Shown here piece by piece: positions 38,827-48,834 of a stretch of 64,000 bases of DNA (the first letter of the stretch is position 1; each line of letters starts with the position of its first letter). Location of the stretch: NCBI GenBank assembly GCA_026014485.1, contig JAOZIE010000002.1, forward strand, positions 109,081 through 173,080, given 5' to 3'. Source of the DNA: Candidatus Bathyarchaeota archaeon (GTDB lineage Archaea > Thermoproteota > Bathyarchaeia > Bathyarchaeales > Bathycorpusculaceae). Both the position numbers and the translations under genes were made by a program. The notes under the pieces were generated by a model. It ran no database searches and was not told the origin of the DNA. It saw only the letters and a program-made list of their open reading frames with translations.

Positions 38827-39738
38827 ATGTCCGATTTAACCGCTAAAATTCAGAAGCTGAAAAAAGAAAAGAACGCCATTATACTTGCCCATAATTATCA
38901 GCGTGCAGAAATTCAGGATATAGCCGACTACGTGGGTGACAGCATTGAGCTCAGTCGTAAAGCTATGCATGAGGAAGACGCGAAAATCATCGTTTTCTGC
39001 GCGGTAGATTTCATGGCGCAATCTGCAGCTATCCTTAATCCGACAAAGAAGGTGCTTCTGCCGACCCTTGGCGCAAGATGTCCCATGGCGCAGATGCTCA
39101 CGACGGACGAAATTAAACGTGCCAAGAAGAAGTATCCGGGTGCACCCGTGGTTTTGTACGTGAACACCCTTGCGGAAGCCAAAGCGGAATGCGATGTGTG
39201 TTGCACCAGTGCTAACGTTGTTGAAGTCGTAAATTCGTTGAATTCTGAGACAGTGCTTTTTGGTCCTGACCGTAACCTTGCCAAGTATGCAGCGCATAAA
39301 ACAGGCAAAAAAGTCATTTCAATTCCTGAACATGGTTTCTGCCCCACGCATCTGTTGTTCCAGCCAGAAGATGTAACTGTGCAAAAACAGCAACACCCAA
39401 AAGCGGAGGTTATGGCCCATCCTGAGTGCAGTATGGAAATGCAGAAAATCGCGGATTTCATAGGCAGCACCAGCAAGATGTGCCGCTACGCCAAAGAAGC
39501 CGACGCAACAGAATTCATAGTGGGCACCGAAGATGGTATTCTACATCGGTTACGCAAGGAGAATCCAACGAAACGCTTTTACTTGGCGTACGAAGGCGCA
39601 GTTTGCCCAAACATGAAGCTCACCACGCTGGATAGACTCTATGCTTCGCTTAAAGAAGAAAAGCATATAGTGAAAGTTCCCAAGAACGCCTCTGCTAAAG
39701 CGAGACGTTCCCTTGAACGCATGTTCCTTGTGAACTAA
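38827..39738 (+). CDS. nadA: Quinolinate synthase
   Basis: AIILAHNYQRAEIQDIADYVGDS, CCTSANVVEVVNSL, AHPECSMEMQKIADFIGSTSKMCRYAKE, YEGAVCPNMKLTTLDRLY. ATG 38827 preferred to ORF-track 38701. Confidence 0.96.
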   Translation: MSDLTAKIQKLKKEKNAIILAHNYQRAEIQDIADYVGDSIELSRKAMHEEDAKIIVFCAVDFMAQSAAILNPTKKVLLPTLGARCPMAQMLTTDEIKRAKKKYPGAPVVLYVNTLAEAKAECDVCCTSANVVEVVNSLNSETVLFGPDRNLAKYAAHKTGKKVISIPEHGFCPTHLLFQPEDVTVQKQQHPKAEVMAHPECSMEMQKIADFIGSTSKMCRYAKEADATEFIVGTEDGILHRLRKENPTKRFYLAYEGAVCPNMKLTTLDRLYASLKEEKHIVKVPKNASAKARRSLERMFLVN

Positions 39739-40145
39739 ACCGTTACTACAACGGTTTTGAGGATTTTTACACCCCGCTTCGTGGCTAGCTCGTCGCTTAC
39801 GTGCCTAATTTCTGAGGCTTTGCCTTTTACAGCGATGGCTTCTAGGCAATCGCGTTCGCCGATGTGGATGTGCAGCGTGGAAGTCACGATGTCGGTGTGG
39901 TGATGCTGAACGTCAGTTAAGCCGCTTTCCAAGCCTCGAACGTCATGGTCGTAGACCATAAGGATTACTCCTGTGTGCTCAGTTTTAGGTTCTTGCTGAA
40001 GCCATTTCCGTTCGGAGACAAAAAGGCGAACCGCATCCTGAATGGCTTTGCTTCGGCTTTCGTACCCCATTTTCCCGATTATGGAATCAAAATCTTGAAG
40101 AAGCTCAGGTGGGAACGTTACGCCAATACGCGTAATTTTTGTCAT
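39735..40145 (-). CDS. nikR: Nickel-responsive regulator NikR
   Basis: MTKITRIGVTFPPELLQDFDSIIGKMGYESRSKAIQDAVRLF (RHH) ... GVILMVYDHDVRGLESGLTDVQHHHTDIVTSTLHIHIGERDCLEAIAVKGKASEI (Ni-site His/Cys). Confidence 0.93.
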   Translation of the reverse strand: MTKITRIGVTFPPELLQDFDSIIGKMGYESRSKAIQDAVRLFVSERKWLQQEPKTEHTGVILMVYDHDVRGLESGLTDVQHHHTDIVTSTLHIHIGERDCLEAIAVKGKASEIRHVSDELATKRGVKILKTVVVTV

Positions 40146-40371
40146 ATCTATCGCTATGGATTGGGTGTTTGGCACCTAAAAGCTTTTACATCCCCCGTTA
40201 CCTGCGTCTGCAAGTCAGCGTTACCCAAGGCACCCCAAAAGGGCGTTTAATCAGCCCCCTAACTCGAATGCATGCCCACAAAGCGTTTTCTTCTGAATGT
40301 CTCTCAGCAAAAAAGAAAAGCAAGGTATGATTCTGTAGTCTTGGAAGACTCACCAGAAAACCGATTTCGCG

Positions 40372-40632
40372 TTATCCGAAGTTGTAGTGCTTTCGAATTT
40401 TCTCTTTTATCTGCCAAGTACATTTTAGCCCTACGGGAAAAACAACATAGTCTCCCGCTGCGAACTCCACCGTTTCTTCAGAACACTTAACAGCTGCTTT
40501 TCCCTCAAGGATAAGACATGTTTCCTGTTCGTCGTACTCCCACGGAAAAGTTGATTCCTCTTTTTCCCAGATTGGCCAAGTTTGAGCTGTTTGTTTTTCT
40601 TCTTGGCTAGGTTTCTTCACGGTCGGCTTCAT
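40372..40632 (-). CDS. Cupin-domain protein
   Basis: WPIWEKEESTFPWEYDEQETCLILEGKAAVKCSEETVEFAAGDYVVFPVGLKCTWQIKEKIRKHYNFG. Confidence 0.88.
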   Translation of the reverse strand: MKPTVKKPSQEEKQTAQTWPIWEKEESTFPWEYDEQETCLILEGKAAVKCSEETVEFAAGDYVVFPVGLKCTWQIKEKIRKHYNFG

Positions 40633-40675
40633 TTAACCACCTTCAGGTGTTTATGCGAACAGAAGTTTTTGAGGG

Positions 40676-41413
40676 TTACGCTGGTGAGCGTTCGGTTTCG
40701 CTGTCTGCATGAAGCGGCGTTAAATGCGTGATGTTGGTCAGCACCCTGTAAACTACCAGCAGATGATTGCTTCTAAGTCGTTCACTTCTAATCAACTCTA
40801 AGTTCACGGTGCTTTCCAGATACCTGAAAAGGTTGGTTGAGCCTTTTCCGACCACTACAGGAGAAATCAGCAGAGCCACCTCGTCAACCAAGCCCTCTTT
40901 AAGCAGGATGCTGTTTAAGCCACCGCCGCTGTCGGTTAACACCGTCCGTATGCCAAATGACATGTCAAGATAGTCAAGAGCGCCTCGGAAGTCAATTGTT
41001 TCTTCTCCAGAAACAAGCACGTTGTAGTTTCTCTCTTTCAAGTAGCGGATGTAGTCTTCGGGAGTTTTGTGGGTAACCAAAACGATTACGTCTTTGCAGT
41101 AGCAGGACCTTCGGTAGACATGCAACAGCCCCTTCAGTTTGCCTTTGCTGTCAGAAAGTACCCAGAAAGGCTTTGTTTCCCCTTTTTTCATTATCGGCTT
41201 GTTAAAGTCCGCTGGCTCTTCGGGCGGAACGTTCTCTGTAAACATCTCTACGCCTGTTTTCGCAGTTTCAGAGCCAATCAGGTGGGCGTCGGCTTTGATT
41301 TTGTCGGCGATTTCATAATGTAGACCGATGTCTAATTCAAAATCCTTAATTGAGCCGTCGGCGCTGATGGTGTTAAACATGATTACTCTCGGGGACATTT
41401 TTTTCTGCCTCAC
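40676..41413 (-). CDS. RibD C-terminal / dihydrofolate reductase-like reductase (pyrimidine reductase family)
   Basis: PRVIMFNTISADGSIKDF ... VLTDSGGGLNSILLKEGLVDEVALLISPVVVGKGSTNLF. Confidence 0.82.
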   Translation of the reverse strand: MRQKKMSPRVIMFNTISADGSIKDFELDIGLHYEIADKIKADAHLIGSETAKTGVEMFTENVPPEEPADFNKPIMKKGETKPFWVLSDSKGKLKGLLHVYRRSCYCKDVIVLVTHKTPEDYIRYLKERNYNVLVSGEETIDFRGALDYLDMSFGIRTVLTDSGGGLNSILLKEGLVDEVALLISPVVVGKGSTNLFRYLESTVNLELIRSERLRSNHLLVVYRVLTNITHLTPLHADSETERSPA

Positions 41414-41492
41414 TTCAAGTTAAGTATAAAATGGTCTATGCATGAGTCTTCTGTAGCTTGAGAGCTATAATTGTTTCTACACCCGCAAAAGT

Positions 41493-42258
41493 TTAGCATA
41501 CTCTCATTACAGCTTCAAGAACTGCCTTTGTTGAACTTATCTCCGCCAAGGTGCATTTTCGGTTTAGCTCCAACGTTACTGGTCCAGTGTAGCGGTATTT
41601 TGAAAGTTTGGTTATGAAATCTTTAAGCTGCGACGTTTCTTCAAGGCAGGGTTTATGGGCGCGGTTGCTCATGTGCACGTTGCAAAGGCGTTTATGATAG
41701 GTTTCCAGCAGGCTTTGAGTGACCCCTGTGGCTGTTGCGTGGCAAAAATCCAATGTCACAGCAATTTCCCCTCCGTCGATTACACTGAAGACTTCATCCA
41801 TTTCAGCCACATTTTTACCAAACCCCATCGATGCATAAGAGAGGTTCTCTAACGCAAGAGTCAGGTTTAGACTCTCCGCGTAAGGCTTAATCTCTTTGAA
41901 AATTCTTGCCAGCAACAAGTTTCTTTGGTCGTGCGGGAGCCTGCGAAAAACGTTGGAGTGCACAACCATAACGGACGCGCCGAGTTTGTAGGCGAAGTCG
42001 GCGGAGATTTTTCCATAGTAAACTGCCCGATGCACTTCCACTGCATCTTTTACGGGTAGGGTGGCTGCGTGAAGCGTTAAGCAGGTTAACCCGTGCTCAC
42101 GGACGAGTTTTTGGGCGGCATAAATGGACAGGTCATCTTTCTGTTTCTACGCTTTTCATGTTGAACTCGATGTTTTCAAAGCCGAGTTTTCTAATTTCCG
42201 CAAGGTTCTGCTCCAACGGAAGAGCAGAAAAGGTTCCTGTAGAAAAGCTCAGTTTCAA
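41493..42258 (-). pseudogene. Sugar phosphate isomerase/epimerase (AP endonuclease 2-like), split by a single-base frameshift near 42138
   Basis: 5' part (42258-42133, TTG start) LKLSFSTGTFSALPLEQNLAEIRKLGFENIEFNMKSVETE then, one base shifted, DDLSIYAAQKLVREHGLTCLTLHAATLPVKDAVEVHRAVYYGKISADFAYKLGASVMVVHSN... Confidence 0.8.
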
Positions 42259-42396
42259 TGGCTGTCACCTGCGTGCAGTGTACACTAAAAAGCGTTTTAC
42301 CTATTTTAGTTCCCCCTTCTTTGCGGCGTTTAATCAATTTGTTAAGTGTAAAGGCTGGGCATTCAACTTAATAATAAGCATGTAAGTTCTTAAGTT

Positions 42397-43173
42397 ATGA
42401 ACGCTGAGATAAAAATTCTGAAGCCCTTCAAACCCAGCGAGTTAACCCTTATCGTGGGGTTACCGGGCATGGCATACATTGGAAAACTCTCTGTTGACTA
42501 CCTCATCCAGCAGCTTAAAGCCGACTTAATCGGGGAAGTTTACTCCAAGTTCTTCCCCCCCTACGTCATCATAAAAGAAGATGGCTTGGTTGAACTTCTC
42601 CGCAATGAACTGCACGTTTTCGCTGATGCTGCAGGGCGGACAATCGTTTTTCTCTCAGGCAACTCGCAGGCGTTCTCCCCTGAGGGTCAATACGAAATCT
42701 CCGAGAAAGTCATTGATTGGGCGATTGAAAACGGCGTGAAAAAAGTTTACGCTGTTGCTGCTTTAGTTACAGACAAGCAGTTTGACACCCCCAACGTTTA
42801 CGTTACCGCCACCTCGGCAGATATGCTGGAGGAAGCCAAAGCCCAAGGCGCAAAATTGCTGGACCACGGCATAATCGGCGGAGAAAACGGGCTGGTTGTG
42901 GGCTTAGCCAAAAAAAGAAACTTGGAGGGTGCATGTTTGCTGGCGGAAACCCACGGGTACCAAGCTCCGACTGGCGAATACGTGATTGACCCGCGAGCTG
43001 CAAAGGCCGCTCTGAATGTGCTCACGCAGATTCTAGACATCAAAGTAGACATGGAACCCATGGAGAAACAAGCCCTCGAGATGGACGAAGCGTTCGCGAA
43101 GATGGCTGAAATCGAGAGGCGCGTACGCGAAGAAATGGCTCAATCAGGTAAAAGACCCAGCTACGTAACCTAA
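42397..43173 (+). CDS. PAC2-family (proteasome assembly chaperone-like) protein
   Basis: LTLIVGLPGMAYIGKLSVDYLIQQLKADLIGEVYSKFFPP...GGENGLVVGLAKKRNLEGACLLAETHGY. Confidence 0.88.
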   Translation: MNAEIKILKPFKPSELTLIVGLPGMAYIGKLSVDYLIQQLKADLIGEVYSKFFPPYVIIKEDGLVELLRNELHVFADAAGRTIVFLSGNSQAFSPEGQYEISEKVIDWAIENGVKKVYAVAALVTDKQFDTPNVYVTATSADMLEEAKAQGAKLLDHGIIGGENGLVVGLAKKRNLEGACLLAETHGYQAPTGEYVIDPRAAKAALNVLTQILDIKVDMEPMEKQALEMDEAFAKMAEIERRVREEMAQSGKRPSYVT

Positions 43174-43187
43174 ACGAGGCGCATATC

Positions 43188-43874
43188 ATGGAAAACGACA
43201 GCGGCATCTGGATAAAGCGGCATTCAACTTTGGCGCTGCAAGAACCCGTAGCTATTGCAGGGTCGCCTGGACTGCGCAGCGTGGGTAAACTCGTTGTGGA
43301 CAGCCTCATAGCTCAAACAGGCGCAAAGCTGTTTGCAGAATTGTATTCTACACATTTGCCGTCGGTTTACCAAACTAAACCGTCTTATGCTGCCCACCCC
43401 TCGATGCCTGGTATGGGTGGCGCCGTGGTTGAGTCGGGAAATTTGGATTTTCCCAAAGTACAGTTTTATGCATGTTCCAGTCCGCCACTGATTCTAGTCA
43501 GAGGGTACCACCCCAACTTTGAGGGACAGTACACGGTAGCGGAAAATGTTTTGGACCTACTCAGAGAGGCGCAGGTGAAGCGGATGATTGTGGCTGCGGG
43601 ATACGGCTCAAAAGAAACAAAAATTTGCTGTGCAGCTAGCAGCCAAAACGGCATTGAGGAAATGAAAAAGTACGAAGTTGGAGTTGGCTATAAGGGTCCG
43701 TTCATGGGTTTTTCGGGTTTGGTTTTTGGGTTAGCAAAGCAGAAGGGTATCGAGGCAGTTTGCCTTTTCGCGGGGACTGCGCCAAAAGAAGATGACCTGG
43801 AGTTCCCCGATAAAGAAGCCTCAGGCAGAATCGTGGAATTGTTGAACCGAATTTTAGGTTTGCAGGCACCGTAG
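43188..43874 (+). CDS. PAC2-family protein, second paralog
   Basis: VAIAGSPGLRSVGKLVVDSLIAQTGAKLFAELYSTHLPS...GFSGLVFGLAKQKGIEAVCLFAGT. Confidence 0.87.
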   Translation: MENDSGIWIKRHSTLALQEPVAIAGSPGLRSVGKLVVDSLIAQTGAKLFAELYSTHLPSVYQTKPSYAAHPSMPGMGGAVVESGNLDFPKVQFYACSSPPLILVRGYHPNFEGQYTVAENVLDLLREAQVKRMIVAAGYGSKETKICCAASSQNGIEEMKKYEVGVGYKGPFMGFSGLVFGLAKQKGIEAVCLFAGTAPKEDDLEFPDKEASGRIVELLNRILGLQAP

Positions 43875-43926
43875 AGGCAACAAGCTTTATTGTAGCAAAC
43901 GCGTGTGTTAATGTTAGGGATTCAAA

Positions 43927-44289
43927 GTGAGCCTGCCCAAATATCACCTATACATAGAATACGCGCAGGACCCTGAGAAATCAGGCATACGGTTTAACCT
44001 CTCCGAAGAAGAACTCGTGCGAACCTTCGTGAACCCATACGAGACGGGCAAACCATTCTGGTTCTGCGGCAGACTCCTAAAACCCGCCAAAGTCGAAAAA
44101 ACCATAATCTTCTGGTCATTTGAAGACGGCAGCACAATAGTTTTACCCAACAGAGAGATGGTGGCGGGGCACCCAAACAAAAAGTTCGTGATGGAAAAAA
44201 TCTGCGCAGGACGCGTAAAAGGCGTTAACATCTGCACAGACAAATTCCTGAAAAACAACACGGACACGACAACCGCAAAAAGCAAATAA
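43927..44289 (+). CDS. Hypothetical protein
   Basis: MSLPKYHLYIEYAQDPEKSGIRFNLSEEELVRTFVNPYETGKPFWFCGRLLKPAKVEKTIIFWS...; family not recognised. Confidence 0.55.
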   Translation: MSLPKYHLYIEYAQDPEKSGIRFNLSEEELVRTFVNPYETGKPFWFCGRLLKPAKVEKTIIFWSFEDGSTIVLPNREMVAGHPNKKFVMEKICAGRVKGVNICTDKFLKNNTDTTTAKSK

Positions 44290-44705
44290 CAGTCGACGAA
44301 CACGCAGATAAACCGAAAACTGCTCATATTCAGTACCAATCCCTGATTGAAGAGATTACGCGCAGTTGCCGCTCTTTACGGTTAGTTAAATTTTCTTGAC
44401 CTATAACATAATAGAGTTTAGCGCAGTCGCTCTATGTATCTGGCCTGTTTTGTTTTTCTTTTTGTAGACTATTACACCTACCCTGCTAGGGCAAGGCATA
44501 AAAACAATCAATGCTTTTCTACCATCCGCAAACAGTGGAATACGCTGCACAGAAGCTAAGCGAACTGAAAACAGACACAAGCAGCATTGTTCATGCGTCG
44601 GGGAAACAGCAAAGACGGTCAAGTGTCTAATCAGCATCATCCAGCAACCTTAGATAACCTTAAATCAAGCCTAGAAACTGTAAATAGCGAAGCTAAACAA
44701 GGCGT

Positions 44706-44792
44706 GCGGGATTGCCCAAGCCTGGTATGGGGCAGGCCTGCTAAGTCTGTGGTCGAAAGGCCGCGGGGGTTCAAATCCCCCATCCCGCGCCA
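44706..44792 (+). tRNA. tRNA-Ser (anticodon GCT), CCA encoded
   Basis: Acceptor GCGGGAT/ATCCCGC; anticodon stem CAGGC/GTCTG with loop CTGCTAA; variable arm GGTC-GAAA-GGCC; T arm GGGGG-TTCAAAT-CCCCC; discriminator G, CCA. Confidence 0.93.
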
Positions 44793-45045
44793 ATATCCTT
44801 TTGCCAATTAAAGCCTATTTATTGCCTTTATTGGTGAAGGGGCTTAAATATGGCGTAAGCCTTGGGCTGCGGGGTGTAGGTTACTATGTATAGCGGTTTT
44901 TTTATCGCAAATTAGAATCTGCTTAAAGTTGGCAGTTGGTTTAGCTGCACATCAGCCTAAGAGTATTCAGTTTGACAAACGTTGGTAACCCGCGGTGTGC
45001 TTTAGCAAGACAAAAAAAGTGAGAGGGAGCTGTTGAAGGCTCGTT

Positions 45046-46762
45046 TTATTGATTTATTTGTGGCTGCGGTGGAGGTGGAGACTGTTCAGCTTTTGGCTTT
45101 GGCGCTGTTCGGACTATGATGCCTCCCACGACCCTCAGTATGGCGGCGATTATGAACAGGTAAGCTCCTAAGCCAAGTCCCCACGTCACGGTTGTTGATC
45201 CGATTATTGGGAACAGCGTAGTCGCGGTTCCACCGATTGGGGATGCTCCCACTGACTGTATCAGATTTGAAACTTGTTCAGGTATTTGTCCGCCAGGTAC
45301 TAGCCCTGAAGTCATAGGTAGAAGTGATGGCAGCAACATAATGACAGCTATGACAAAGATTACGGGTAACAAGAGTCCTGTTATGCCGAAAATGAGCTTG
45401 TTGCCTAAGCTGTTCTTGTTTTTTAGCCCAATTATGTCTAAAGCAAACAAGATGATGCCTGCTGCGATAACGATGGCAAAGGGCATCTGCGCCGAAGCAA
45501 AGCTTGCAAAGCCCGACGTGGAATCACTTGATACATCGCCCAAAAACAGGTTTACTTGAAGTCCATTGACGCCGTTTATAGTCATCAGCGTAGTTCCGCC
45601 CTGGTTAGCTAAAGGTCCAGCTTCAGAAGTAGCGGTCATAGTGTACCAGGGTACAAAAAACGCAGCTATCGAGAGGGCAATTGCCGCAACTCCAATTAGT
45701 AAGCCAACAGCCACTCTACCCTTAATTATCTTATGGGCAAGTAAACCACTTTTTCTGAGTTTGGCTATGCCCCAACCCTTCCATGCAGCCCTAATCAAAA
45801 TGTAGGCTAAGAAGATTGTCAGAAAGTTAGCGACCAATAATGCCAAAACGAAGTAAGTTCCATCTACATTCAACGTTGAATCCACGTAGTATTCTGGTTC
45901 TGCCCATCTTATGCCGTCTTGATTGAATACGGGTCCTAACGGTCCAGCAGACCCTAAGGCAACTTCTTGTTCAGTGCCCCAGTATCCCCATCTGCCCTCA
46001 AAGCTTAGCCAACTCTGATCCTCAGGCAAATTACCCAGCTCACCTAGCATAATCAGGTTCAGGTCTGCTGGCTGTATGGTTTTTCCGTCGTTGGCTACCA
46101 TATCGTTTTCTATGCCGATTTTGCCTTGGTATGACCTGAAGTAGTTGGCGTGTGAGCCTTGAGCGACGTAGACTATTGGGTGGTTGCCTTGCTTTTCTAC
46201 GTCTATCCATGCTGCGTTTTCGCCTGAGCCATGTTGGGAGTACAGCGCTTTTTCGGGCTTACCGGTGTTGTCTAGGAAGATTTGGATTACTTCCCAATCT
46301 CCCTGATGGTTGTTTAGAGGTCCGTTATTGTACCGCGTATAGAAGCCAGTATTGAATGACCTTGTGTTGTCCGCTATTCTCGATGTGAACGTAGGCATGA
46401 TAACCCAAACTTGCGGCGTTTATGCTGTAGTCTGCGGCAATTGCATCCAAATCCCCTAAGGTGTTATCCAAAAACAGGTCGTTTCCAGTAAACGAGCCCA
46501 AGTTAGATGCGGTTGGATTGGAGCTGATGGTGGTTGAGTATAAGCCGGCGATTGCTCTCTGCTTTAGCGTTGAGCTTTCAATGACGTAGTCAACACTTGT
46601 TGGGTAAAATGTTTCTCCACCTGTAAATTTTAGGACAGGAGCATATTCTGCTGCCAAATCGGTGTTAGTTTGTGCGGTAAGAGTTTGCGCTGAAGCTGTT
46701 AACAGTATGACCAGAAGCAGGGCTCCTGCCGCGGTTAAACAGAGGTGTTTCTTGTTTGACAA
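45046..46762 (-). pseudogene. Secreted/membrane Vps62-related protein split by a frameshift near 46335
   Basis: 5' ORF (46762-46325) ends ...YHAYVHIENSGQHKVIQYWLLYAVQ*; 3' ORF in another frame reads ...YNNGPLNNHQGDWEVIQIFLDNTGKPEKALYSQHGSGENAAWIDVEKQGNHPIVYVAQGSHANYF followed by C-terminal TM helices; together one Vps62-like protein. Confidence 0.78.
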
Positions 46763-46950
46763 TTTTCTCCCCCAGATTCTCTCTTTTACTCTCAGGTTTG
46801 GGTATAAATGACTTGCTCCAGTCTGCGGGTGACGCTAAAACTATTCTAAAGCAAATCTTGTGGTATGCGGCAATTTGACTAGTCTATCTAAAATATGAAC
46901 GCCCAATAGCTGTGAATGTATGTTACCGACAGTTTTGCATAGTTAGCAAT

Positions 46951-46984
46951 TGAAAAGCCGCGTGGGTTCAACTCCCCTCCCGCG
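46951..46984 (+). repeat. Degenerate tRNA-Ser 3'-half fragment (copy B)
   Basis: TGAAAAGCCGCGTGGGTTCAACTCCCCTCCCGCG vs tRNA TCGAAAGGCCGCGGGGGTTCAAATCCCCCATCCCGCG. Confidence 0.6.
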
Positions 46985-47150
46985 TTTTATTCCGCCGCTG
47001 TCTGTTTTTCTGGCGGTTCATTTTTCGTTCGGTGCACTTTTGTTGAAGCAACAACATTCTTGATGATTAAACGGCTTTGAGAATCTTTTTCTACCTCTCT
47101 GGAAGAAAACCTAGTAATCCATAGCTTTCGATTTGACCGTTTTTGTCTTG

Positions 47151-47852
47151 TTATTGGAAGTATTTGCAGTATCTGTTTTTGCAGAACTTTCTGTAATTGC
47201 CGTATTTCTGGAAGGCAGCGTAGTCTATTCTTGTTATTTGTTTTCGGGATTCAATGAATCGGTCAATTGATTCGAGTTGCTGATTAATCATCTTTGACTG
47301 GGTAGGCGTAATTTTTGAGATTACAGAAGCAAAATGTATAGCATAAAACGCATCCGTCTCAATCTCTATTTCAGGCGGGAAAAAGATATTGAGCAGTTGC
47401 AACGTAAAGTCTAATCCAGAGTATTCAGCATTAACAGTGTTGTTTTCTTCTTTTACTTTCACTGGAAGAAGCATATGGCCAACCAACCACGTGGGGTGGT
47501 CAGTTATGGGGCAATTTTTAGTTATTGCATAGCTAGATGCAAGGGCGTCTTCAGCCATATTCCAATGTGCCACGCTGCAAAAATGGCTGTATATGTCGCC
47601 TTTAGTTATTACCTCGTCCTCTGAATCATTTTTTGAACAAACGCAGAAATCTCTTAACCTGTGAAATGCAGTCTCACCACAGGATTCACCAACAATATCG
47701 AGCATTTGTTTGAAATCAAAACAGTCGCCATTACTGTGCGTGTGGTAATGCTGAATTATTTCTTTTTCTGCCGCCAAACTGATTGGGCATTGGCAACTAA
47801 GCAGCACTTTTATCAGCAGTTTTGCAGCTTCGCTTTCGATTTCCAACAGCAT
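47151..47852 (-). CDS. Hypothetical protein, divergent from the ECF-S-like gene
   Basis: 233-aa frame, Cys-rich; no family recognised. Confidence 0.5.
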   Translation of the reverse strand: MLLEIESEAAKLLIKVLLSCQCPISLAAEKEIIQHYHTHSNGDCFDFKQMLDIVGESCGETAFHRLRDFCVCSKNDSEDEVITKGDIYSHFCSVAHWNMAEDALASSYAITKNCPITDHPTWLVGHMLLPVKVKEENNTVNAEYSGLDFTLQLLNIFFPPEIEIETDAFYAIHFASVISKITPTQSKMINQQLESIDRFIESRKQITRIDYAAFQKYGNYRKFCKNRYCKYFQ

Positions 47853-47897
47853 ACTTAGCCCTTCTGTATCATCATTTTTCCCGTAAACACATATATA

Positions 47898-47927
47898 GGT
47901 GTTACTTTCCTAAAAAATAGTAATACC
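47898..47927. promoter_or_regulatory. Putative NikR-type operator
   Basis: GGTGTTACT-N12-AGTAATACC (core GTGTTAC-N14-GTAATAC) directly upstream of 47928 and in the divergent intergenic region. Confidence 0.6.
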
Positions 47928-48578
47928 GTGGGCGGTATGATGAAAAAGACATCTCACAAACACCTCTTCCACCTCAGGCCTTTTGATTTGGCTCTAATCG
48001 GAATCATGTCGGCAACAAATTTTGTAATATCGCTATCTGTTGCTCCCGCGTTAAAGGCAATCATACCTCACGTTTTCTTGGGTGCTTTTCTGATGGTTCC
48101 CTTGGACATTTTTCTTGCCTACCTAGTTTGGGCTGTTACACACAAAAACATTTTCACGTTATATTTTCTCATCTATGGCCTACTCACTGCACCAACAACA
48201 ATCTGGGGAAACATGCCCGGTTTATTCAAGCCCTTTCTGGGGATAGCAATAGGCTTATCACTGGACCTTTTAACTTTGAAATTTAATCCTCAACATAAGA
48301 GCGCCCGCTATCTAATGGGCACAGTTTTCCCTGTAGTTTATTGGAGCTGGACTGCCTTTGTCTGGATGATAGCAGGTCTGCCGATTGTGCAATTATTCCA
48401 AATGATGATGCAAACCACACCCATATTAAACTCGATAATCCCCTCCGGATTCATAGCAACCTTTGCCGCCCTAGCCTTCCTAACAATCCCCTCATCAGTT
48501 ATCGCAGTAAATCTTGCGGTTTCACTATCAAAAAGGGTGAAAAAAATTGTTCCCGTCCAAGTACCGGAGGAGCCATAA
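47928..48578 (+). CDS. Integral membrane protein, ECF transporter S-component-like
   Basis: LRPFDLALIGIMSATNFVISLSVAPALKAIIPHVFLGAFLMVPLDIFLAYLVWAVTHKNIFTLYFLIYGLLTAP...; starts at GTG 47928 or ATG 47937/47940. Confidence 0.65.
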   Translation: MGGMMKKTSHKHLFHLRPFDLALIGIMSATNFVISLSVAPALKAIIPHVFLGAFLMVPLDIFLAYLVWAVTHKNIFTLYFLIYGLLTAPTTIWGNMPGLFKPFLGIAIGLSLDLLTLKFNPQHKSARYLMGTVFPVVYWSWTAFVWMIAGLPIVQLFQMMMQTTPILNSIIPSGFIATFAALAFLTIPSSVIAVNLAVSLSKRVKKIVPVQVPEEP

Positions 48579-48790
48579 CGAAAATTTCCTGCATCAAAAC
48601 CGCCTCTCTGTATCCAGAAGAATCAAAGTAACTCAGTTGAACAAAACAGTTTATGCCGACGTTACAGCTGCTTCCCGCCTTTCTATCTGTTTTTCCGTCT
48701 TTTTATGAACGCTGAAGCTGCGCATCTGGCTTTGGTTCAGTGGATGTTGCTATAAGTTGATTATTGCGTAGAGGCAGCAACACTAAAATA

Positions 48791-48818
48791 GTGCTACCTT
48801 TTTTAAGAACAGTAACAC
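48791..48818. promoter_or_regulatory. Putative NikR-type operator upstream of [FeFe]-hydrogenase
   Basis: GTGCTAC-N14-GTAACAC, 16 nt upstream of ATG 48835; same architecture and spacing as the 47899-47926 site. Confidence 0.6.
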
Positions 48819-48834
48819 CTCGTGGTGAAGGGAC

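Noticed and set aside
44587-44811. ORF-track frame overlapping the tRNA-Ser gene
   Set aside because: It reads through the tRNA; no protein-like signature.
47151-47852. Candidate integrase for the tRNA-Ser-associated segment
   Set aside because: No tyrosine-recombinase R..HxxR..Y motif pattern was visible in the translation.
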